From Castor canadensis (lineage: Eukaryota; Chordata; Mammalia; Rodentia; Castoridae), in contig NC_133401.1 in NCBI RefSeq assembly GCF_047511655.1, positions 12,308,001-12,372,000 on the forward strand: DNA of 64,000 nt. Reading direction: 5' to 3'. Made by a program: the position numbers and the translations under genes. The notes under the pieces were generated by a model. That model was not told where the DNA came from and searched no databases. It saw only the letters and a program-made list of their open reading frames with translations. Each line of letters opens with the position of its first letter. The stretch's first letter is position 1. Below are positions 34,193-44,922 of this stretch, in pieces.

Positions 34193-35639
34193 GGGAAAAT
34201 GACTTTCCCTAGGGCAAACAGGCAGCTGTGTTGGTCCCAGGCAGTGCCAAGATTTTCCTGACTGTTATAAGCAACTGAAAGCCATTTCAAGGATCCATCA
34301 TTGAATTTTATATGCACCCTATGTATTGGCAATAATTTAGTTGGCTAAAAAATAGGAATTACTAAATTCTTGGTACCATGACTCTGAAGTATTTTTGTAA
34401 AATCGTGGAGCTCAGGGTTTCTGCATCCCTCAGCTATCTGCCATCTTCTGGTGTGATGAAAAAGGGTTATTTTAGCTCACATTTTGGTTCCCATTTTTTG
34501 GACCACTGGTGGGCGTGCCACATGGTGGAGGTGGGTGGTATGTGGTGGAGCAAGCAACTCATTTCATGAGCAGGGAAGCAAAGAGAAAGAGGAAGAGACC
34601 AAGATTTCACAATCTCCTTCAAAAATACATCCCTAAAGAATCAAGGACCCCTCATGAGGCCCACCTCTTAAACGTTCTACTCCTACCCACCCCCAATAGC
34701 ACCATCATGGGACCAAGTGTTTAATACATGGGCCTCTGCAGTGACATTTAAAATTCAAACTACAGCATCCAGCCTGAGCCCTGCAAGGTCATCTGTTCAG
34801 AGCTGTTCCTACATCACTCTGATGAGCCATCTTTGTTCTTGTCAGGCTTAGGCCTCTGTTTGGGAGGGGAGGGACAGCTTAGGCCAAAACTAGAGGTACA
34901 GGAAATAATTTCATTAGCAAGAGCCAGAACTGAGGTAATCAGAGATCAGGCAAGGGTAGGTGTGGAACAGAGGTTGGGGCTGGGGAGAGGGAGTAACAAG
35001 GAAGGAGAATGGTTTGTTCAATTAATTTGCCATTGATTAATTGATTCTTTGTTCTTTTTGTGTTTACTTTTTTGAGATTTTTTTTTATATTTTGGGGAAT
35101 AAGAAAGTAATAGAGTAGGGGGTGAATGACCAAAGTACATTACGGAAAGATCACAATGAAACCCCTTTGTACAATTCATATATGGTAACAACAAAAAGAA
35201 AGGAAGAGGAAAGAGGAGGAGAATAAGGAAGATGAGGACAAGAAGAAGGAGGAGGAGGAGGAGTAGGGAAGGGTAAATTGTCTTCACCCCTGCTATGTTA
35301 GGCAATTTTTAATTATTATTATAAATAGGAGATCAATCAACTCAAAAAGAGAAATTTATTTATGGCTTACAGTTTTGGATCTTTCAGTCCACGATGGACC
35401 AGATTTTTCAATCCTTGATGGATCAATTGGCCCCACAGGTGTTTGAGACTGTAGTGAGGTAGCAAATCATAGCAGCTGAGTGCAGGGTGGAGCAAACCTG
35501 TTCTCTTCATTGATTGGCAGCAAAAAAAGAGAAAAAGGAAAGGCCTGGGTTCTCCTACACCTCCCAGGACACATCCTAACCACCTGAAACCTCCCACTAG
35601 TCCATATCACCTAAAATTTCACAGCCATCATTTTTTATG
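32966..35639. other. Unassigned non-coding DNA with a GA microsatellite
   Basis: No gene seen. 33115-33265 is purine-rich. 33400-34080 may be an L1 5' region but I cannot prove it. 34133-34189 is (GA)n. 34450-34770 and 35320-35625 look like old interspersed repeats of one kind. 35175-35275 is GGA-rich. Confidence 0.45.
34133..34189. repeat. (GA)n microsatellite
   Basis: About 28 perfect GA units. Open frames over it (Arg-Glu strings on +, Ser-Leu strings on -) are artefacts. Confidence 0.95.
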
Positions 35640-36113
35640 ATTTTATTAAGATTTAATAGATGTGCAGGGGACACACTGTGCTGTTTACAAAATTCATTTT
35701 AGTTGGACTTATTGTCTCCATTGTTTTCCCTCTTCCCCACTAATCCCATCTTAGAACAATTTCAACAGGTTTCATTCTTCTATTTTCACTTATGGATAAA
35801 TCCACCACATACACCCTTATTGTCCCCATCCTTGTGCTCATCCTGCTCCTACTGGTGCCCACTCATGAAAATGATTTATTTTTCCATCCTGCCTTTCATT
35901 TTTAAAATTAAGTGGCTATTGATAGTCCAAGGGGTTTTTAATTTGGTGCTTAAGGTCTGTAGATTGCTTCAGGTACTATAGGCATTTTCACAATACTGAT
36001 TTTGTTGATCCATGAGCCTGGGGTTTCCTTCCACCTTCTGATGTCTTTGTTTCTTTGTTTCTTTATTGACATAGTTTTCATTATATAGGTTGGTCACCTC
36101 CTTTGTTAAATTT
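35640..36113 (-). mobile_element. L1 fragment abutting the broken exon 7 of A2
   Basis: Minus-strand L1 3' end (35640-35930) joined to an ORF2 piece (35935-36113), so it has an internal deletion. Its right edge directly meets the exon 7 remnant of A2 at 36116. Confidence 0.6.
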
Positions 36114-36115
36114 CA

Positions 36116-36223
36116 TACACTGAGGCAGACATCCACGATATTCACAGATTTTTAGATCTCCTCCCTTTGGTGTGCTCCACTGTCACCGAAGATACTGCAT
36201 TCCGAGGGTAAATCATTCCCAAT
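36116..36223 (+). pseudogene. CYP2B: A2 exon 7, 3' part
   Basis: 108 bp aligning to the last 111 bp of exon 7 of A. 5' part lost at an L1 junction, 3-bp deletion, TAA stop 5 codons before the end. Confidence 0.82.
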
Positions 36224-36289
36224 GTGAGGCCAGCTATCTCCCACATCTCTGTGTGTATGCATCCTCAGTTTCTTTCTTCCTTTCTTTTT

Positions 36290-36605
36290 GGGGAGATACT
36301 GAGATTTGTACTCAAGGCTTTGTGCTTTCAAAACTGGACCTCTACTTTTTGAGCCTTTCCTTCAACCCCTTTCACTCTGGTTGTATTTGAGATAAGGTGT
36401 TGCTTTTTGTTCAGGTTGGCATGACCTATGATGCTCCTATTCTACATTTCTTGCCACAACTTGGATGACAGGTGTGCATCACCACACCCAGGTGTTGGCT
36501 GAGATGGGGAATTGTGAACTTTTAGTTGGAGCCATCCTGGAACTGTGATCATCTCGATCTTAGTCTCCCAATTAGCTAGGATGACAGGCATGTGTCACCA
36601 TGCTT
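36290..36605 (-). repeat. Composite SINE, intron 7 of A2
   Basis: Same insertion as 2835-3160 in A, hence older than the unit duplication. Confidence 0.65.
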
Positions 36606-36884
36606 GGATCTCAGTTTTCTCTTTTGCAAAATAGTGACAGTTTATTTTTTCTTCCTCATTTATTAACTGGAATAACTTTCATAAGAGATAGTTGCACGAA
36701 TCCATTTTTTGGTTGCCCAGAAGTACAACAAAATTCATTTGGAACAGTTAGGAGAAATGATTCTATCTGTAAAAGCATTGAAAATAATGTATTGATTCTT
36801 TACCATCTTCCAATGGGGAACAATAATATTAGTAGTATAATTATAAACTTATGCATTTAAAATATTTGATATGCTTCAATTTGT

Positions 36885-37175
36885 TATAGTTAATATCCTT
36901 CTTTTTTACATTTCTATCATATTATAATTGTTGTGGTATAACATTGTGACATTTACAAAAGTGCTTATGGTATATCATAGTTGAATTCACCCTTCCATCA
37001 TTCTCCTTTATTCTTCCTTCCCCATTCATGGAATGTTTTCAACAGGTCTCATTTTTCCATTTGATATATGGGTCTCAGTTTTCTTAACACCCAGTTTCAC
37101 ACTCTTGTTGGTGTCTCAAGAGGGCCAACATGCATTTGTTTCACTTTATCTGTCCTTTGTTTTTTGCATGTGGTG
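36885..37175 (-). mobile_element. L1 3'-end fragment, intron 7 of A2
   Basis: Same insertion as 3545-3865 in A: acattgtgacatttacaaaa and a pyrimidine-rich 3'-UTR part. Confidence 0.6.
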
Positions 37176-37217
37176 GGAGGGGATGGCAATATCTTTTGAT
37201 CTTGTAACTGTTTCCAG

Positions 37218-37360
37218 AACACTGGAGTTTACACCACCATGAGCTCTGCTCTCCATGACTCACATTATTTAAAAAAAACCAGACAATTTCAACCCTATTC
37301 ACTTTCAGGGTGCCAATGGTATATCGAAGAAGAATGACACTTTTATTCCTTTTTCCATAG
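37218..37360 (+). pseudogene. CYP2B: A2 exon 8 (frameshifted)
   Basis: Follows a tttccag acceptor and ends at ccatag before GTAAAG. 143 bp; an extended A-run after HYL puts the rest out of frame. Confidence 0.83.
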
Positions 37361-37429
37361 GTAAAGGACCCTCAGTCCCTTTCCAAAAAAATCAGCAGGC
37401 AGGCCCATCCTCTCCTTGAAGTAGACAGT

Positions 37430-37575
37430 AACAAGTCCTTGTTTACTGAGCACTTAGTATATCCCAGTTGCTTTACCCATGCTATCCCAATCAACTTCAC
37501 TACAACTCTATGGGGGAACTGGAGAAGAAAGAGTATGTCTTAAAGACACACTTTGGTAAGCAGGGCCTTGGGCAA
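37430..37575 (+). repeat. MIR-like remnant
   Basis: Counterpart of 4110-4265: gagcacttagtatatccca and cttcactacaactctatggg. Confidence 0.45.
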
Positions 37576-37789
37576 ACATTAAAAATCTATGGAACCTGAA
37601 GGTGAGGATGACAGGACACATTTAAGAAGCTGTAGGAAGCTCTGGGTTGAAGATAAGGCAAGGGGATGTGGGTGAAGAGCTGGGTATGGTCTTGAAGGCT
37701 GAGGGAGGAGTTTGTATTTACCCTTGAGCACTGGTGAGCTGAGGCATGTCCTTACAGACATGTCCCTGTTTCCACTCACTACTCTGACT

Positions 37790-38200
37790 TGTTCAAAGAA
37801 AAATAAAACCAGCTAAATTAAATTTCATAGTTTATTTGAGCAAAGATTTCTGAATTGGACACTATTCTGAACCAGTAAAAAATCAGAGATATGTACCAGC
37901 AAAATGGGTAGTCAGTGTTTATAGACAGAAGAAGCAAATGTACACACAGAAACAACACAATTATTTACAGTTCCCCTTTTACCTTACAGAGACATGTCTG
38001 AAGAGTCTACTGCCTGGAATTGGCTATGCTTAAAGTTATGATTGGCTAAGAGTTGGTTACTTTTTAGAAGAATATGATCTAAAGTTAGTTTTCAGTTTAT
38101 TTACATATCAACTTATAGTTGCTATGTACAGACACACCTTTATCCCAAATTAAACTTGAACTTATATAAAAACTTAGATATTAAATGAAACAGGATTTTT
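37790..38200. mobile_element. Old LTR-like sequence, unit 2 copy
   Basis: Counterpart of 7340-7760, with tttatttgagcaaagattt and gattggctaagagttgg. No coding part. Confidence 0.4.
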
Positions 38201-38429
38201 CCACAGAAAACCCCAATGTCCAGGTTTCTTTCTTTTGTAGAAAGAAAGGCTCTAGAAACATGTCTGTATGCTTGAGTTTCACCCAGTGACTTTAGTGACT
38301 CACGTCTCTGGCCCTGCCCTTTACCCTGTCCAGGGCAATGGCCTCCTCCCCCGTTTACTCATCCCTGAGAGTATGGACCTGTGGGTGGTGGGTTGTGGGC
38401 TAATTTCTCCATCCTGTAGTCGTGTCCTA

Positions 38430-38880
38430 TGTTTAGATAGAAGCAGAGTTGTACAAAAATAAGAACAGAGACATACTAGTTAGCAAATAGAGAGATGGCA
38501 AGAATGAGACAAAAAGATGGATAAAGAGAGACACAGGGAGATAGAGACAAGGTGGATCATGGTGAAAAGAGCCATCTGTAGGAGACAGACAGTGAACTTG
38601 AAGCAACAGAAGCAGAGAGAAAGGTATAAGGAGAAACAGGTGGAGGAAATGTAAGAATAGAGGAGGACTGAGAGGAGAAAGAGGAGGGACTGGAAGAAAG
38701 GTGGAGGAAGAGAGAGAGACATAAAGAGGGCATGAAGAGAAGGAATGAAAAAATGAAAAGGTATTTTTAGCAGAAAAGAACATGAAAAGAAAATGGATGA
38801 AGAAACAGTGCTTGACAGGTATAGACAAAGACAGAGGCAACTGACCAAGTCAGAAGTAAGAATGACTACAGCAAAGACTG
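38430..38880. repeat. Purine-rich tract, A2
   Basis: Matches 7985-8420 of unit 1. Minus-strand frames of 135-136 codons are low-complexity artefacts. Confidence 0.6.
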
Positions 38881-38884
38881 TTAG

Positions 38885-39459
38885 TACCAAGGAGATGTCA
38901 TCAGATATATAGATCCATTATGAAATAATGTCCCTACCTCTCTCTAGGGAATGGCTCCTGACTCCTTCACCTCAGACAAACATACTGTAAAATCAACATC
39001 CTTCTCATCCTTGGTTGCTCACCATGACAGTGTCCTTTTTCCATCATGCTGCAGCTCTTGAAAGCTCTAAGACGAGTTCTTCCCCTTTTACTAGAACTGC
39101 AGAAGCTAGAAGATTTCTCAACAATAATGATGCCCTTTTCTTGCTTTCTGGGGGACTCAAAAGGGAAACGACTTAAAGTCCTATTACAGTTGTACCTCCC
39201 AGGCCACAGCTCATTCTGAGTGGCTTCTCTCTTGCTCAGAATAACCACAGTCCCCATTTATAAGCTCTTTGATCTCTGTGACATGGATAAAGGGCTCTGC
39301 ATATGATTTATATTGAATCCTCCCATCAATAGCCCCATGTGGTAGATACAATGATCCTGCTCCCTTTACAGATAGAGGCCAGACAATGGCACCATTTGCT
39401 CACTACTGTGCTATCAGCACCTGTAGCAATGTGTGGTCGATGGTGGGTGTTCAAAATAT
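38885..39459. other. Intergenic DNA between A2 and C
   Basis: No gene seen. It matches the 3' flank of A from about 9975 on. The exon 9 of A2 that should precede it is missing. At about 39395 the sequence jumps to what corresponds to 11750 in unit 1. Confidence 0.6.
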
Positions 39460-40007
39460 TAGTGGAGGAATATACCAACAAACAAATGAATGTCTAAATG
39501 AGCCACGTCTTCAATCTACCTTAAATGCAGATAAACTTCTTCCATCTCACCCTCTCCTCCATATCTCACTTTCTTCTGATGTTCCAAATAAATTCCAATT
39601 CCAAAAGGGCACAGGATTCTCCCTTTAACATATCTTAATCTTTTGCTGTATGGTCACCTGTGACAAAGCTGGTTGAGAGCCACTCTCACAGTGGAGCTAC
39701 CTGAAAATCAGTCTCTACATGCCCCATTCTTTGGCCCACTTGAATGAAGGCTTGCTCATTCAAGATAATTGTCTATGAAATTATCTCCAGTCAGCCAGTG
39801 GACAATAGGAAGCTAGACTCAACCCTGTGGTACTAAGCTTTTGGTCATGGTACTTTCTGTTATTGGGCTCGCTGTAGCATCTAAAGAATTGCTAGGAACT
39901 CTACCAAGGTAGATTTCAAGTTCACCCTCCTCCACAGAAATATAGCAAGAAACAGCAGCTTGCCTTTAAGAGAGACAGAAGAACAGATGGCATGTAGAGA
40001 AAGGACT
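39460..40007 (+). promoter_or_regulatory. 5' flank and possible promoter of pseudogene C
   Basis: Conserved with 11815-12370. TATA-like AAATATAG at 39938-39945, 63 bases before the exon 1 ATG. Activity is unknown. Confidence 0.35.
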
Positions 40008-40168
40008 ATGTTGTTTCTGGCTTTACCATCCTCATTGGCTTCTTGCTACTCTGGATCTGGGGCTACCCAAAATCCAAGGGCTACCTCCCTCCTGGACTCC
40101 GACCTCTGCCTTTCCTGGGGAACATTTTGCAAATTGACCCCAAAAGCTTTCTCAAGTCATTCGAGATG
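40008..40168 (+). pseudogene. Pseudogene C exon 1 (10-bp deletion after ATG)
   Basis: 161 bp against 171 in B. The main frame reads [20 protein letters not shown] and [17 protein letters not shown], the CYP2 anchor and hinge, to a GTGAGT donor. The ATG at 40008 aligns with the ATG of B but is out of that frame because about 10 bp are missing behind it. An in-frame ATG at 39992 is followed at once by TAG. Confidence 0.84.
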
Positions 40169-40692
40169 GTGAGTTGGGCAGAGGTAAAGAGGAAGAGACA
40201 GCAGGTGGAAGGAAAGGAAGCAGAGCTCACAGGCAGCAAGGCAGGGATGGTGTATCATGATTTGGATTTTCCAGACCAGGTTGGCAATTCTCTTCTTCCA
40301 GTTATTATTTGGCCCATGGGCCCACTAGAGAAGCTTCTGGAAATCCCATGAGAATGAATGGAGGGAAAGTAGACTGCAGGGAGAAATTCTGATAATTTTG
40401 AGGCTTTGTGTAGTGGTCCTGGGGTTGGGGAAGGTGAGGTCCTGGGAATTGTGTGGGGAGTCTGCACTTCATATAATTGAAGCCAAGAAGGTTCTTAGAT
40501 AAGTTGAGAGGTAAGGACACTTGCAGAAGGGTCTACTGATGAAGCTTGGATGACTCCACAGAGTTCAATTTCTGATTCTTCTCTGATGAACTTGGAGACA
40601 GCAGGGCTCAGGCCACACTGGAACATGTGATTCAGGTTGGGGAGTGAGATTTTTCTTTAGTAGATGGTGAGATCTTTATCCTTCCTCCACAG

Positions 40693-40848
40693 CTGCAGGA
40701 GAAATATGGTGATATCTTCACAGTCTATCTGGGGCCCCAGCCCACCATTATGGATACAAGTTGATGTGGGAGGCCCTGGTGGATCACGATGAGACTTTCT
40801 TTGGCTGAGGGCTCATCGCCATCACTGATCCCTTCTTCCAAGGAGCTG
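40693..40848 (+). pseudogene. Pseudogene C exon 2 (7-bp deletion, TGA)
   Basis: 156 bp against 163. It reads LQEKYGDIFTVYLGPQPTIM, loses 7 bp, then WEALVDHDETFFG, TGA (usual Arg), GLIAITDPFFQGAG. Donor GTGAGT. Confidence 0.86.
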
Positions 40849-40935
40849 GTGAGTGTGACTTGGGTGGGTATAGTTGGCGGAAGTAGTGAAGATCACTACG
40901 GACCCCCAACTTTCCCTCCATGCTGCTCCAAGTAG

Positions 40936-41085
40936 GTGTGACCTTCACCAATGGAAAGACTTCAAAAGTCCTCCATCGGTTCTGTGTGACCACCTTGAAG
41001 GATTTGGGGATGGGGAAGTGGAGCATTGAGGAGCAAATTAAGGAGGAGGCTCAATGTTTGGTGGAACAGCTGTGGAAATCCCAGG
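40936..41085 (+). pseudogene. Pseudogene C exon 3 (open, WxxxR lost)
   Basis: 150 bp, standard length. [20 protein letters not shown] and [15 protein letters not shown] match CYP2B-type exon 3. The family's helix C motif, W then R four residues on, is S and H here (SKVLH). Acceptor agtag, donor gtgagc. Confidence 0.88.
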
Positions 41086-41139
41086 GTGAGCACTGGGGTA
41101 TGGTCAGAGGTTTATCCAGATGAGGATATAAAGAGGTAG

Positions 41140-41640
41140 AGCATTACTGATAGAAAGGAAGAGGCAGAGTTATAGAGATGCAGTTCTGAGTTCAGGGACA
41201 GAAGGAGAAGGAGAAGGAGATTGAAAAAGGGAGAGAATAAGGTATATGCAGGCAAGACAGGGAAAAGCTGAGAATACAAAGATCTAGAAATGGAAACTTC
41301 TAGAACAGTCTAGCAATAAAAAAGGTAAAGAGAGTCAAGGGTGACACAAAGAGGAACAGATGACAGATGGGGGCATGAAGAGAGAAGGGACAGAATCTCA
41401 AAGAAAGAGCTAGAAAGAAGACCAGAGAGAGAGAGAGAGGGAAAGAGAGAGAGATGGATGAAAAAAGTCAGACCAAAAGAGAAGAAACCTAAAGAACAAG
41501 AAACAGAGTGAGGGAGATATGCAGAAAGGTCAGCATAGACACACAGGCCCAGTGAGAGATGGGCAGGGCTCGAGACAGAGAAACCATCCAAACAGTGGAT
41601 AGAGCAGTGTCCAAGTGAGAGTCACCAAAAGGACAAGGCA
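41140..41640. repeat. Purine-rich tract, intron 3 of C
   Basis: Counterpart of 13547-14040: A/G-rich on the + strand with gagagagagagaggg. Confidence 0.6.
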
Positions 41641-41679
41641 GGGGCACCTAGACCTCCACAATGGGCTTTTTGTCCCCAG

Positions 41680-41840
41680 GGGCCTATCTTGACCCCACCC
41701 TCCTCTTTCATTCCATGATGGCCAACATCATGTGCTCCATCATCTTTGGTGAGTGGTTTACTTACCAGGACCCCAAATTCCTACAGCTGATAAATATACT
41801 GAAGGATTGCTCTGATATCTTAAGCAGTTTCTACAGCTGG
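41680..41840 (+). pseudogene. Pseudogene C exon 4 (open)
   Basis: 161 bp, standard. AYLDPTLLFHSMMANIMCSI and FTYQDPKFLQLINILKD. Acceptor ccccag, donor gtgagc. Confidence 0.88.
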
Positions 41841-42389
41841 GTGAGCTCAAAGATTCCACAATTGCCTAAGAAGTGGGGTAGGTGGAGCTGGGAAGGGACT
41901 GGTGACTTGGCACAGTGACTTTGCAAAGGGACATAGAAAATAATTCTTCCTCAGGAAAAATTCTGTTCACACTGGCTCACTGTTGCAGAGCACTGGGGAG
42001 CTCTCCAAATCCTGGTTTCAGGCACATGTGCACACATGCCTCACTCTCTTTCACGCACATATCCTGAACTCTGAGATACACATGTCATCAATAGTGTAAC
42101 TCTTTCCTACACTCTCCAGGTGAGATGTCAAGTCAGGGATTTTGACATTCAAAAATGGAGTGGTTAGAAATGGAGCTTCTCCAATGTAATTGTGGCTGTG
42201 CATGTAGCACTGTGTGTGTGTGGTATATTCTCTCCTGGGAGGTATATTCTTCAAGTGTACATGGTACCCTTGAGATGCTGCTGTTTTGTGCAGTGCACAA
42301 GCTCACAATCACCAGAAGAAGCGCTGCACCTTCAGGATCATCCCAGGGAGAGTAGAACAGGTTGTGGGGTCTTCCTTGCCTCTCCCTAG

Positions 42390-42566
42390 GTGTTTGAACT
42401 CCTTTTGGGCATCCTGAAGTTCTTTCCTGGCCCTCACACTCAAATATACAGGAACAGTGAAGAACTGGCAGGTTTTATCGTTGAGTCCATTGAGAAGTAC
42501 CAGCAAACGCTGGATCTCAGTGCCCCAAGGGATTTCATCGATTCCTTTTTGATCCGCATGGACAAG
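42390..42566 (+). pseudogene. Pseudogene C exon 5 (open, GC donor)
   Basis: 177 bp, standard. VFELLLGILKFFPGPHTQIY and PRDFIDSFLIRMDK. Followed by gcaagg: a GC rather than GT donor, as in B. Confidence 0.87.
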
Positions 42567-42829
42567 GCAAGGACCAGGTCGGATTGGGAGTGGGCGGGAA
42601 AGAGCTTGCAGGACACCATGCTGACATTGAGATAGTGTGTTACGGTACAGATGTGTGTGTTGTTTAAGTATGAATCCAGCCTTACAGATTGGTAAGAGAG
42701 GCAGTGTCCCCACCTATGTCCCCTGCCCTGTTCCTTTCTCAGTTGACCCAGTAGTGTCAGCCAAGAGATGGCAACTAGAGAGTTAACAACCCTAAGATCA
42801 TTCTTCTGCTCCCCCTCCTTCCTCTTGGC

Positions 42830-42990
42830 CTTACGCTTGTGAGGCAGGTGCATTACCACTTGAGCCATGCCCCTGCCCTTTCTTTTGCTGTAGTTCGGGT
42901 ATCATGTTTTTGCTCAGAGCCAGCTTCAGAACACAATCCTCCTACCTAAGGATGCTCATGGATTATAGGCTGAGCCAGTATGCCCAGCTC
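42830..42990 (-). repeat. SINE, intron 5 of C
   Basis: Counterpart of 15225-15405, without the long T-run. Confidence 0.55.
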
Positions 42991-43214
42991 CTTCCACTGG
43001 TTCTGATGGGCCAGAGGCCCATTTCTGTTGTCATTGGTCCCAGGTCAAATCTTTTGTGACTGGTCTGGCAAGAGCCTTTATAGTTGTGAAATATTTTCAT
43101 TATCTCCCCTGAATAAACAAGTGGAAGAATCAGCCAGGAAAGCAAAGATACCTGAGGACAGAGAAGCTAAGAACAACAATAAAAATTAAACACTTGCATT
43201 TATTTAATACTTAC

Positions 43215-43330
43215 ATTCATAACATTGGAGACCCCAGATGAGGAACTAAGGCACAGAGTGGTTAAGTTCCTTGCCCAAAGGTACACAGGTATGTAACAGT
43301 AGGGATTGACTCAGAACACAGGAAGTATGT
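43215..43330 (+). repeat. MIR SINE before exon 6 of C
   Basis: gaggaactaaggcacagagt, ttaagttccttgcccaaagg: a clear MIR core, shared with B. Confidence 0.68.
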
Positions 43331-43516
43331 CTCCAGAGCCCACTTTATTGCTACTTTGTTGACTTTGAGTAGAAGAAGGAGAAAATCAGGGAAAGGAACA
43401 ATTGGTAGAGAGCAACATGGGTGTGGGGGTGGGTGTGGGTAGACAAGTTTCAACCCATAGACTGGAAATCTTAAAGGGAAGGAGAGCCTTTAAGGATCGT
43501 GCATTGTCACCCACAG

Positions 43517-43658
43517 GAGAAATTTGTTCGTGAAAGTGAATTTTACCATAAGAATTTCATCCACACGGTGCTCTCACTGTTCTTTGCTGGCACTGAGACC
43601 TCCAGCACCACCCTCAGCTTCGCACTCTTGATCCTCCTTAAGCACCTGGTTGTCTTAG
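43517..43658 (+). pseudogene. Pseudogene C exon 6 (open, I-helix)
   Basis: 142 bp, standard. EKFVRESEFYHKNFIHTVLS then LFFAGTETSSTTLS: the oxygen-binding AGTET motif is intact. Donor GTGAGC. Confidence 0.89.
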
Positions 43659-44079
43659 GTGAGCATGGCCTATGGCGTATGGGGAGGGCAGTTATTCAGG
43701 ATGATGGAACCCATGCTGTAAGATGAAAACAGAACTTTTGCCCTGATCAATGAGGAAAAAGAAAAACTCCACACCCAGGGAGGTTTATAATTGGTTATTA
43801 ATATTAACCATGAGCAACTCTTTGACATTGACTAGGCACTTTACAGTTTGTAAAATATTTTCTCTAAAATGTTGTTTAGAAGGTACACTTGCATTCTGAC
43901 ATATTTTGCAACTTCAAAACATGTTTGTAAAGCATTTCCAATCACAAAGCATTAACTTGGCAAAGGATTTTGCAGTGTACAAAACGCACATGAGTCTTGA
44001 AAGAACACTTTGAAATTGAGAAGTAACTTGATGATTTGGATGATATTATGAAAACTGGAATTCGATTATGACAGTTTTT

Positions 44080-44405
44080 GGTCATGTTGGGGGATGAACT
44101 CGGGGCCTCATGCTTACTGGACAGACACGTTACCACTTGATATCTCTGCCAGCATTTTCTTTTTGATTGTTTTTGAGGTAGAATCTTGCTTTATGCTCAG
44201 TCCAGCCTGGACCTTAATAGTCATATTCATGGTTCCCCATGCAGCTGGAGATGACTGGTGTGGGTCACTGCACCCAGTCATTGATTGAGATGGGGTATCA
44301 TGATCTTTTTGCCCAGGCTGAACTCAAACTGTGAACCTCCCCATTTCTATCTCCTCAGTAGCTAGGATTAGAAGCTTCAGTTACCATGCCAAGTTGATTT
44401 ATAAC
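44080..44405 (-). repeat. Composite SINE, intron 6 of C
   Basis: Counterpart of 16835-17165; here the SINE head is not duplicated and no L1 piece intervenes. Confidence 0.6.
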
Positions 44406-44611
44406 AAACTTCAAGGATCCTTGACTGATTTTTGTGGTCTTGATCTGAAGACCAATATTGGGGAAGCCATGTAATAAAAACCTCCTTATTTCTAGATAAT
44501 GAACTTAAGATGCTGAGAGGGGAAGTGAGTTATCTAAGATAACATTGCAGGTCAGAGAAAGAAAAAGGACATCAATTCCACCCACACTTTTCAATTAAAA
44601 AAGGGTAGGAG

Positions 44612-44922
44612 TGAGGACAGGAGTGGTGGCTCAAGTCTTTAAGTCGCTACTTGGGAGGCAGAGATAGGGAATATCACAGTTCCAGACAAGCTTGGGCACA
44701 ATGTTAGCAAGAGCCAGTGTCAACCGATAAGGTGGACATGGTGACGTGAATCTGTGATCCCAGTGACATAGTACAGTAAGTAGTAAGATCTTGGTCTGAG
44801 ATCAGCCCTGGGCAAAACCTGAAAAATAACTGAAAAGTAAGGGTAAGGGTGTGGCTGAAATGGTAGCTAGCTTGCCTAGCAAGTTTTGAGGTCTTTAGGT
44901 CAAACCCTGGTGCCACCAAAAG
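44612..44922 (+). repeat. Composite SINE, plus strand, intron 6 of C
   Basis: Counterpart of 17390-17722. Just behind it is the empty site of the full-length L1 of unit 1. Confidence 0.65.

Larger units (their letters stand above)
36116..37360 (+). pseudogene. CYP2B: Pseudogene A2: CYP2B-like remnant, part of exon 7 and exon 8
   Basis: This is the duplicate of gene A. The exon 7 part (36116-36223) reads YTEADIHDIHRFLDLLP and ends at a GTGAGG donor; its first 80 bp are replaced by an L1. It has a 3-bp loss and a TAA near its end, and the ExxR motif is DxxR. Exon 8 (37218-37360) reads NTGVYTTMSSALHDSHYL and then shifts; at 143 bp it is 1 bp too long. Exon 9, expected near 38890, is deleted: the intron tract runs straight into the A-type 3' flank at about 38945. 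Exons 1-6 are not found in the 6.3 kb to its left. Intron 7 keeps the same composite SINE and L1 piece as A. Confidence 0.85.
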
